A stretch of DNA of 24,304 bases from JALYUA01 sp038229875 (lineage in GTDB: Bacteria > Acidobacteriota > Thermoanaerobaculia > UBA5066 > Gp7-AA6), in assembly GCA_038229875.1 (NCBI GenBank), contig JBBROA010000066.1, forward strand, positions 1 to 24,304, read 5' to 3'. The notes under the pieces were generated by a model. That model saw only the letters and a list, made by a program, of their open reading frames with translations. It was not told the DNA's origin and searched no databases. Of the stretch, positions 15,445-21,414 are shown piece after piece (within the stretch, counting starts at the first letter, position 1; every line of letters begins with the position of its first letter). A program made the position numbers and the translations under genes.

Positions 15445-15473
15445 TTGACCGCTCTCAGTGCGTATGTTACGTT
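15445..15473 (+). promoter_or_regulatory. Candidate tolQ promoter
   Basis: TTGACC (15445-15450) and TACGTT (15468-15473) are separated by 17 bp, a canonical spacing for a housekeeping sigma factor. The -10 ends eight bases before the tolQ ATG at 15482, so the message would be leaderless. The opposite strand carries TAACAT (15464-15469), which could serve the divergent S55-type gene and would overlap this promoter. Confidence 0.55.
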
Positions 15474-15481
15474 CGGAAACG

Positions 15482-16231
15482 ATGATCGCGGAGCTCGCAC
15501 AGCCAGTCCGCACCGACACTCTGCCGGCGAGCGGCGACTCCCTCCTGGTCTTCTTCCGCGAAACCGGCCCCACCGCGAAGGTGGTTCTCGGAATTCTGCT
15601 CCTTTTTTCGCTCATCTCGTGGGTGATCATCTTCACGAAGTTCCTGCGGCTCCGCCGCGTGAGCGGACAATCGGACAAGTTCGTGGCATTTTTCCGGAAA
15701 TCCAAGCGGTTTTCCGAGGTCAACACCATTTCGGCCGAGCTCACGGATTCGCCTCTGACGACGCTTTTCAAGGCGGGATACGCGGAGCTCGACGCCCAGG
15801 TGAAGGCCAACCGGCCGGACGACCCGGCGGTGACCGCGGCTGTCTCCCCGGGCGGAAAGCTCCTGATCAAGAACATCGCCGGTGTCGAGCGGGCGCTGGA
15901 GCGGGCGATCGGAGTCGAGGTTTCGCGCCTGACGCGGTACATGCCGTTCCTCGCGACGACCGCTTCCGCGTGTCCGTTCATCGGGCTCTTCGGCACCGTC
16001 TGGGGAATCATGCAGTCGTTCCGCGCCATCGGCCAGACGGGATCCACGTCGATTGCGGCCGTCGCGCCCGGGATTTCCGAGGCGCTCGTCAACACGGCGG
16101 CGGGCCTCGCCGCAGCAATCCCCGCCCTCATCGCCTACAACTACTTCATGGGCAAGGTCCGGCAGCAGCGCGCCGGCATGGAGGACTTCGCGCTCGAGTT
16201 CATCAACCTCGCCGAGAGAAATTTCACTTAG
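15482..16231 (+). CDS. tolQ: TolQ, proton-channel subunit of the Tol-Pal system
   Basis: 249 aa. Three membrane segments are clear: about 33-53, 154-180 and 200-222. The conserved threonines are T172 in GLFGTVWGI and T205 in NTAAGLAAAIPA, 33 residues apart as in Escherichia coli TolQ (T145, T178). With TolR it forms the inner-membrane proton-driven motor that energises TolA. Upstream in-frame GTG/ATG codons at 15458 and 15464 exist, but they overlap the promoter spacer and -10, so ATG 15482 is preferred; it has no convincing Shine-Dalgarno. The gene is the first of the tol block and is followed by an unusual 173-bp gap before tolR. Confidence 0.93.
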   Translation: MIAELAQPVRTDTLPASGDSLLVFFRETGPTAKVVLGILLLFSLISWVIIFTKFLRLRRVSGQSDKFVAFFRKSKRFSEVNTISAELTDSPLTTLFKAGYAELDAQVKANRPDDPAVTAAVSPGGKLLIKNIAGVERALERAIGVEVSRLTRYMPFLATTASACPFIGLFGTVWGIMQSFRAIGQTGSTSIAAVAPGISEALVNTAAGLAAAIPALIAYNYFMGKVRQQRAGMEDFALEFINLAERNFT

Positions 16232-16234
16232 CTT

Positions 16235-16269
16235 AGAAAGTCGAGAGTTCAGACTTGAGGCTTCGACCC
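16235..16269. repeat. 7-bp degenerate array in the tolQ-tolR gap (first)
   Basis: Five heptamers can be read: AGAAAGT, CGAGAGT, TCAGACT, TGAGGCT and TCGACCC. They start 3 bp after the tolQ stop. Similarity between units is loose, mainly a shared purine-rich core and a final CT/GT. Confidence 0.55.
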
Positions 16270-16270
16270 C

Positions 16271-16283
16271 CCGGCATAGCCGG
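16271..16283. other. Small hairpin between the two tolQ-tolR arrays
   Basis: CCGGC and GCCGG flank a 3-nt ATA loop, giving a perfect 5-bp GC stem between the two repeat arrays. No T-run follows, so it is not an intrinsic terminator; it could be a processing or stability element in the tol message. Confidence 0.45.
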
Positions 16284-16333
16284 TCCGGTTGCCAGGATCT
16301 GAATGATCGCTCTTTACCTTCGACCGGACACGC

Positions 16334-16402
16334 AACGCTGAACCGTTAACCCCCAACGCCTAACACCAACACCTAACACCTGACACTCAACTAGCAACTT
16401 CC
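16334..16402. repeat. 7-bp tandem array directly upstream of tolR
   Basis: Ten units of 6-7 bp, nearly all starting with AAC: AACGCTG, AACCGTT, AACCCCC, AACGCCT, AACACC, AACACCT, AACACCT, GACACTC, AACTAGC and AACTTCC. The array stops two bases before the tolR ATG and so replaces the position of a ribosome-binding site. Confidence 0.85.
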
Positions 16403-16404
16403 CA

Positions 16405-16839
<435 letters not shown>

Positions 16840-16841
16840 GG

Positions 16842-17609
16842 ATGGATGCCGTCGGCCAGATCATCGCGGACCGCCAGCACGAAGAATTTCCGTGGGCGAC
16901 GGGCGGCTCCCTCGCGATACTTCTCCACGCCGGGGTCGGCCTGGCGCTCCTCGCCTCCTCGCTTTCCTCTCCCAAGCGTTTCGTCCCCGGCCGCACTCTC
17001 GCGGTTCGCCTGCAGTCCGCCGGATCGCTTCGCGGTCATGCCGTCGACCTCGCGCAGGCCCCCGCTGCCGCCGAGCCCGAGAAGCCGAAGATCCTGAAAC
17101 CGCCCGACGAAGTCCCTCCTCCCCCATCTGAAAAAGCGAAGCTTCTTCCGGCGCGCGAAGACCCGAAGAAAAATCCTCCGCTTCCTGCGTTCACCGATCC
17201 GAAAGGCAAGTCGAAGGTGCCCGCGTCCGGGCACCCCGCCACCGGCGCGCCCGCGCCTTCGAACGAGTCCGCGGGGACCGGCTCCGGAAGCGGCAACGGA
17301 GCCGGAGCGGGAGTGGGCGGGCTGACGTTCGACCAGCCGGGCTTCAACTACCCGTACTACTACGAACGCGTGAAGATCGCGATCGAGACGAACTGGTTCA
17401 AGCTCGCCACCTCGATCCCCACGTCGCCGGTCGTCCACTTCACGATCCAGCGGGACGGAACCATCTCGGATGCGGAAGTCGTCACGTCGAGCGGGCTGCC
17501 GTTCGTCGATCGCGCGGCCCTGCGCGCCGTGCTCGCCTCCTCGCCTCTGCCGCCGCTTCCTTCCGAGTTCCAGTCGAACCGCGTCGGGTTGTCGGTGCTT
17601 TTCGAATGA
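16842..17609 (+). CDS. tolA: TolA/TonB-like energy-transducing protein
   Basis: 255 aa. One membrane segment (about 21-40) follows a short N-terminus; residues about 70-160 are a Pro/Lys/Glu-rich then Gly/Ser-rich spacer; residues about 165-255 form a TonB/TolA C-terminal domain (VHFTIQRDGTISDAEVVTSSGLPFVDRAALRAV). It lacks the long alpha-helical domain of enterobacterial TolA (421 aa), so it looks more TonB-like, yet its place between tolR and tolB makes a TolA role most likely: linking the TolQR motor to TolB-Pal at the outer membrane. It begins two bases after the tolR stop and its TGA overlaps the tolB ATG. Confidence 0.88.
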   Translation: MDAVGQIIADRQHEEFPWATGGSLAILLHAGVGLALLASSLSSPKRFVPGRTLAVRLQSAGSLRGHAVDLAQAPAAAEPEKPKILKPPDEVPPPPSEKAKLLPAREDPKKNPPLPAFTDPKGKSKVPASGHPATGAPAPSNESAGTGSGSGNGAGAGVGGLTFDQPGFNYPYYYERVKIAIETNWFKLATSIPTSPVVHFTIQRDGTISDAEVVTSSGLPFVDRAALRAVLASSPLPPLPSEFQSNRVGLSVLFE

Positions 17610-18934
17610 GGCGCGCCTCCCCGCTACGCCGGTGGATTCTGTCCGTGCTCGTGGCGGGAATCGCCTCGGCGGCGGTCGCCCAGCCGACCCCGACGGCTCC
17701 GAAAACCGAGGGCGGCGTCATCGTGATCACCGCCCCGAGCGGCCGCAAGATGTCCCTGGCGGTCCCGCCGCTCCTCGCCCCGGGCGTCGCGGCGCTCCAG
17801 TCGCGGGTGTCCGAGCCGTTCACCGCGACGTTGCGCTCCGACCTCGAGTACTCGAACGCCTTCGTCGTGACCGACGCGCGGACCGACCCGTCCGGCACGC
17901 GCGACGTCGCGACGAGCGAAGCGGCCGGGCGATGGCTCGCGACGGGCGCGGAAGTCCTCGTCGACACGCGCGGCGAAGTGGCCGGGGACCGCGTCTCGGT
18001 CGAGGCGCGCGTGTGGGACCTGAAGTCGCGAAAGCTCATCTTCGGACGGCGCTACTCGGGCGGGGCGACGTACGTCGAGCGCATCGCGCACACGGTCGCG
18101 AACGACCTCATCAAAGAATTCACGGGCAAAGCCGGCACTTTCCTTTCGACGATCCTGTTCGTGTCGGACCGGGACGGTGCAAGGAACAAGGAGATCTACG
18201 CGATGGACTTCGACGGCCGCAATCCGCGCCGTCTGACGAACCACCATTCGCTCATCCTGAACCCCGATTTTCACGGCGGAAAAGTCGTCTTCACGAGCTA
18301 TGTCCACCGCTACCCGCAGATCTGGACGATGAGCCCGGACGGAAGCGGCCAGCACGAGCTGTCGACCGGCCTCGAGCTGAACGCCTCGCCGGCGCTTTCA
18401 CCGGACGGTTCCCTGATCGCGTTCTCCGGCTCGTCGAAGGGCAACCCCGACATCTACGTGATGAACTCCTCCGGAGGCGGCGTGCGGCGCCTGACCAGCA
18501 CGCGCGCCCTCGAAGCGTCTCCCGACTGGTCTCCGACCGGACGGCAGATCATCTACACGTCCGACCAGACGGGGACGCCGCAGATCTGGGTGATGGACGC
18601 CGAGGGGACGGGCGCTCGCCGGATGACATTTGCCGGAAACTGGAACGACGAGGCGGCCTGGTCGCCGCAGGGCGACAAGATCGCGTTCGCCTGCCGCAAC
18701 GAGGGGGACTTCAACATCTGTGTGATGGACTTTGCGACCGGAAACACGGTTCAGCTGACCTCGGAGGGCGCGAACGGGCACCCGGCCTGGTCTCCCGACG
18801 GGACGAAGATCGTGTACCAGGCGCGCCGCGCCGGATCGACCCAGATTTACACCATGGATGCCACCGACGGGAAGAACAAGCGTCAGCTGACCAGCGGAGG
18901 CGGATCCAACATGCAGCCCGTCTGGCTTCCATGA
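17606..18934 (+). CDS. tolB: TolB, periplasmic beta-propeller protein
   Basis: 442 aa, the expected length. A Sec signal peptide (about 1-25, ending SAAVAQ) precedes the N-terminal alpha/beta domain (about 30-165), which includes the TolB-type GEVAGDRVSVEARVWDLKSRKL stretch in shortened form. A six-bladed propeller follows with repeated blade phrases such as LSPDGSLIAFSGSS, WSPTGRQIIYTSDQ and WSPDGTKIVYQARR. TolB binds Pal and, through its N-terminus, TolA in the periplasm during outer-membrane constriction. The ATG overlaps the tolA stop (ATGA). The gene ends 83 bp before pal. Confidence 0.96.
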   Translation: MRRASPLRRWILSVLVAGIASAAVAQPTPTAPKTEGGVIVITAPSGRKMSLAVPPLLAPGVAALQSRVSEPFTATLRSDLEYSNAFVVTDARTDPSGTRDVATSEAAGRWLATGAEVLVDTRGEVAGDRVSVEARVWDLKSRKLIFGRRYSGGATYVERIAHTVANDLIKEFTGKAGTFLSTILFVSDRDGARNKEIYAMDFDGRNPRRLTNHHSLILNPDFHGGKVVFTSYVHRYPQIWTMSPDGSGQHELSTGLELNASPALSPDGSLIAFSGSSKGNPDIYVMNSSGGGVRRLTSTRALEASPDWSPTGRQIIYTSDQTGTPQIWVMDAEGTGARRMTFAGNWNDEAAWSPQGDKIAFACRNEGDFNICVMDFATGNTVQLTSEGANGHPAWSPDGTKIVYQARRAGSTQIYTMDATDGKNKRQLTSGGGSNMQPVWLP

Positions 18935-18953
18935 GCGTGCAAGAGCTTCGTAT

Positions 18954-18962
18954 TGCTATACT
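18954..18962 (+). promoter_or_regulatory. Extended -10 promoter for pal
   Basis: TGC followed by TATACT (18957-18962) is a strong extended -10 element (five of six consensus bases plus TGn). The start of transcription is expected near 18968-18970, at the 5' edge of a hairpin. This would let pal and cpoB be expressed independently of tolQRAB. Confidence 0.6.
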
Positions 18963-18966
18963 TTAT

Positions 18967-19000
18967 GGCTGCGCGCGTTCGCTCGCGCCAAGCCGCTTTT
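18967..19000 (+). terminator. Terminator-like hairpin between tolB and pal
   Basis: GGCT plus GCGCGCG (18967-18977), a TTCG loop and CTCGCGC ... AGCC (18982-18994) fold into a long GC-rich stem with one mismatch and a 2-nt bulge, followed by GCTTTT. It could end tolB transcripts, act as a 5' stabilising hairpin of the pal message, or attenuate it. The T-run is only four bases, so termination would be partial. Confidence 0.55.
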
Positions 19001-19017
19001 AAGACAAGGAGACGGGA

Positions 19018-19578
19018 ATGAAGAGGAACTGGTCAAAGCCCCTTGCGGTGATGTTTGTGCTGGCGGCGATGCTGCCGTTCGCCGCGTGCAAGAAGAAGCC
19101 CCCCACCACCACGGAGTCCGCGAGGCCGTCGGAATCTCCGACGTCGCCCTCCGAAACGAGAGTGTCGCCGCCTTCCAATCCCAGGCCGCAGGACGTGTCG
19201 AGCGACGCGCTTAATGGCAGCGTCGAGGAGATGAACCGGCGCGGGTACCTCCAGGACGCGTTCTTCGACTACAACCAGGCCGACCTCCGCGATGACGCGC
19301 GCACGGCTCTCGCCGCGAACGCGGCGTGGCTGAAGGGGCACTCGACGACACAGTTCCTGATCGAAGGACACTGCGACAGCCGCGGCACGACGGAGTACAA
19401 CCTCGCGCTCGGCGACCGGCGCGCGAACGCCGCGCGGGAGTATCTGACTTCGCTCGGCATCGACGGTTCCCGCATCCGCACCGTGTCCTACGGCAAAGAG
19501 CGGCCCTTTTGCAACGCCGAGACTGAAGAGTGCTGGCAGCAGAACCGCCGCGCGCACTTCCTCTTCACGGCCAAATAA
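19018..19578 (+). CDS. pal: Pal, peptidoglycan-associated lipoprotein
   Basis: 186 aa. The lipoprotein signal ends in the lipobox FAAC (Cys24). A Pro/Ser/Thr-rich linker (about 28-60) leads to an OmpA-C-like peptidoglycan-binding domain (about 80-186). The two residues that contact diaminopimelate in this family are present and correctly spaced: D120 in GHCDSRG and R135 in LGDRRANAAREYL. Pal anchors the outer membrane to peptidoglycan and binds TolB. A strong Shine-Dalgarno AAGGAG (19006-19011) lies six bases before the ATG, unlike the tol genes upstream, consistent with its own promoter and high expression. Confidence 0.97.
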   Translation: MKRNWSKPLAVMFVLAAMLPFAACKKKPPTTTESARPSESPTSPSETRVSPPSNPRPQDVSSDALNGSVEEMNRRGYLQDAFFDYNQADLRDDARTALAANAAWLKGHSTTQFLIEGHCDSRGTTEYNLALGDRRANAAREYLTSLGIDGSRIRTVSYGKERPFCNAETEECWQQNRRAHFLFTAK

Positions 19579-19583
19579 CAGAC

Positions 19584-20471
19584 ATGATCTTTCCCCGGCG
19601 TACCCTCATTCTCTCCCTCCTTCTCGCGTCGGCCGTGCTGGCCGGCGCGGGATGCGTTTCCTCGAGCGACATCGAGGGCCTGCACCGTCAGATGACCGAC
19701 ATCGAAACGCAGATCCAGGCGCTCGAGCGGAAATCGTCGAGCAAGGAAGAAGTCGCGAAGCTGAACACGAGCGTCGCGGCGCAGACGAGTCAGCTCTTGA
19801 AAAGCAACGCCGACACCGGCGTTCGCTTGGGCGAGCTGACGACCAAGATGGAGCAGCTGGAAGCCAAGCTCGAGGACACGAACCGGCGGCTCTCCCAGCT
19901 CTCGCAGCAGATCGCGGAGACACAGGGCGACCTGGTGCGGATGCGCGGTAACTCCTCCTCGATTTCGCCTTCCACCGGCTCGCCCGCGCCGGGGCGGCCC
20001 GGACCTCTGCAGCCCCCCCCGGGAAGCTCCGCCGCCGCGGATACAGCGGTCGTGCGGCCCTCCTCGGGCAACAGCGGAGGCCGTCCCTCCCCATCCGAGC
20101 TCTACGACTCGGCGTACGGCGATTACGGCAAGGGCCGCTACGCGCTCGCCATCCAGGGATTCCAGGAATACATCGACGCGTATCCGAACACCGACCTGAC
20201 GGACAACGCCCAGTACTGGGTGGGCGAATGCCACTACGCCCAGAAGAAGTACAAAGACGCGATCGGCGACTTCGACAAGGTCCTGAAACAGTGGCCGAAG
20301 AGCGACAAGGCCGCGGCGGCATTCCTGAAGAAGGGCTATGCGCTGCTGGAGCTCGGACAGAAGGCCGAAGCGGTCGTCGAGCTCCAGTACGCGATCCACG
20401 AGTACCCCTCCGCCGAAGAGTCGCGGCTTGCCCGCGCGAAACTGAAGAGTCTCGGCGTCGAAGTCCGATAG
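19584..20471 (+). CDS. cpoB: CpoB/YbgF-like coiled-coil and TPR lipoprotein
   Basis: 295 aa. The signal peptide ends in LAGAGC (Cys24), so this version is lipidated, whereas the Escherichia coli protein is soluble. A coiled coil (about 27-120, heptads such as LHRQMTDIETQIQALER) corresponds to the trimerisation region. A Ser/Pro/Gly linker follows, then TPR-type helices (about 165-295: SELYDSAYGDYGKGRYALAI, YAQKKYKDAIGDFDKVL). CpoB coordinates Tol-driven outer-membrane constriction with septal peptidoglycan synthesis. The ATG at 19584 lies 5 nt after the pal stop; a longer in-frame start inside pal is unlikely because the lipoprotein signal begins here. The gene ends at a strong terminator. 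Confidence 0.93.
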   Translation: MIFPRRTLILSLLLASAVLAGAGCVSSSDIEGLHRQMTDIETQIQALERKSSSKEEVAKLNTSVAAQTSQLLKSNADTGVRLGELTTKMEQLEAKLEDTNRRLSQLSQQIAETQGDLVRMRGNSSSISPSTGSPAPGRPGPLQPPPGSSAAADTAVVRPSSGNSGGRPSPSELYDSAYGDYGKGRYALAIQGFQEYIDAYPNTDLTDNAQYWVGECHYAQKKYKDAIGDFDKVLKQWPKSDKAAAAFLKKGYALLELGQKAEAVVELQYAIHEYPSAEESRLARAKLKSLGVEVR

Positions 20472-20498
20472 GATCGGCGGCCGGGAACAGAGCCTGAG

Positions 20499-20529
20499 GC
20501 CGGAGGGCGTACCCCTCCGGCTTTCGTCT
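20499..20529 (+). terminator. Rho-independent terminator after cpoB
   Basis: GCCGGAGGG (20499-20507) and CCCTCCGGC (20513-20521) form a perfect 9-bp stem with a 5-nt loop, followed by TTTCGTCTT. It lies 28 bp after the cpoB stop and closes the tol-pal block before rpsT. Confidence 0.88.
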
Positions 20530-20562
20530 TCACGACAGATCTAAATACGAGGAGCGATCGAG

Positions 20563-20823
20563 ATGGCGAACATCAAGTCCGCAGAAAAACGAATCCGACA
20601 GACCGCCAAGAGGCAGGCGAAGAACCGGGGCATCCGCTCCCGGCTGCGCACCGCTCTCAAGGAACATCGCGCCACGGCGCCCGCCGAGGCCGCACCGAAG
20701 GTCCCCGCGACGATCTCCGAGATCGATAAGGCGCTGAAGAAGGGCGTCATCCACCGCAACGCGGCCGCGCGCTACAAGTCGCGCCTGGCGAAGAAGGCCT
20801 CGGCGGCAGCGGCAAAGAAGTAG
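20563..20823 (+). CDS. rpsT: 30S ribosomal protein S20
   Basis: 86 aa, the normal S20 length. It begins MANIKSAEKRIRQTAKRQAK and is Lys/Arg/Ala-rich with the typical IDKALKKGVIHRNAAARYKSRL helix and a basic C-terminus. S20 binds 16S rRNA early in small-subunit assembly. A good Shine-Dalgarno GAGGAG sits eight bases before the ATG. A TAAATA-type -10 candidate lies in the 30 bases before it. The gene converges on lptE with only 18 bp between stop codons. Confidence 0.97.
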   Translation: MANIKSAEKRIRQTAKRQAKNRGIRSRLRTALKEHRATAPAEAAPKVPATISEIDKALKKGVIHRNAAARYKSRLAKKASAAAAKK

Positions 20824-20841
20824 ATCGGCGTCCGCCGTTCC

Positions 20842-21414
20842 TCAGAACCCCTCGAGCAGGTTCGCCACCAGGCTCTCGGCGAATCGCTCGGCGACCCGGT
20901 CGATCGCCTCATTCTCCCGATCGACGTAGGACGCGGCGCTCGTCGAGAACGAGTAGTTCTCCTGGAACGAGTACGAGGGATTCTCCCAGAGTACCTTCTC
21001 GTCCGCCGTGCTCTTGAGAGACACTCGCGCCGTGATCCGCACCTGGTATTCCTTCGCGCGCCCCTGCTCGTCGAACGCGACCGGGTAAAAATCGAACCCG
21101 ATGACGGCGCCGGTCAGAACGGCGTCGGCGCCCGCCGCGCCGGACTGCACGGAGAACCTCCCCCGGCTCGCCAGCTCCCGCGTGATCTCGCGCGAAAGGC
21201 GCTGTTCGACCCCCACGCGGGACGTCTGGTTCAGGAGCGTCTGGAACTGGACCGCCTTGATCGAAGGCGGAAGCGTCGAGCTCGTGCCGACGAGTGAATA
21301 GCCGCAGCCGGCGCCCGCGCCGGCGAACGTCAGAAACGACAGAACGAGGAGCACGAGAACGGATAAGCGGGCCGCCCGGCAGCCCCGGCATCCGTCGACT
21401 CGGGCCCCTTTCAC
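20842..21414 (-). CDS. lptE: LptE-like LPS-assembly lipoprotein
   Basis: 190 aa from the GTG at 21414. A basic/cysteine-containing N-region and a Leu/Val-rich core lead to the lipobox GAGC (Cys37) followed by GYSLVG, typical of LptE. The mature part has the family pattern: PPSIKAVQFQTLLNQTSR, a long helix with EQRLSREITRELASRGRF, then ADAVLTGAVIGFDFYPV and a C-terminal helix ending AESLVANLLEGF. It should plug the LptD barrel at the outer membrane for LPS insertion. The GTG overlaps the leuS stop (GTGA), matching the leuS-lptE order of enterobacteria. A longer in-frame start inside leuS is not needed. Confidence 0.87.
   Translation of the reverse strand: MKGARVDGCRGCRAARLSVLVLLVLSFLTFAGAGAGCGYSLVGTSSTLPPSIKAVQFQTLLNQTSRVGVEQRLSREITRELASRGRFSVQSGAAGADAVLTGAVIGFDFYPVAFDEQGRAKEYQVRITARVSLKSTADEKVLWENPSYSFQENYSFSTSAASYVDRENEAIDRVAERFAESLVANLLEGF

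Noticed and set aside
16842..17609. Calling this gene tonB rather than tolA
   Set aside because: The length and C-terminal domain are TonB-like, but its position between tolR and tolB with a 4-nt overlap to tolB makes the Tol role more likely.
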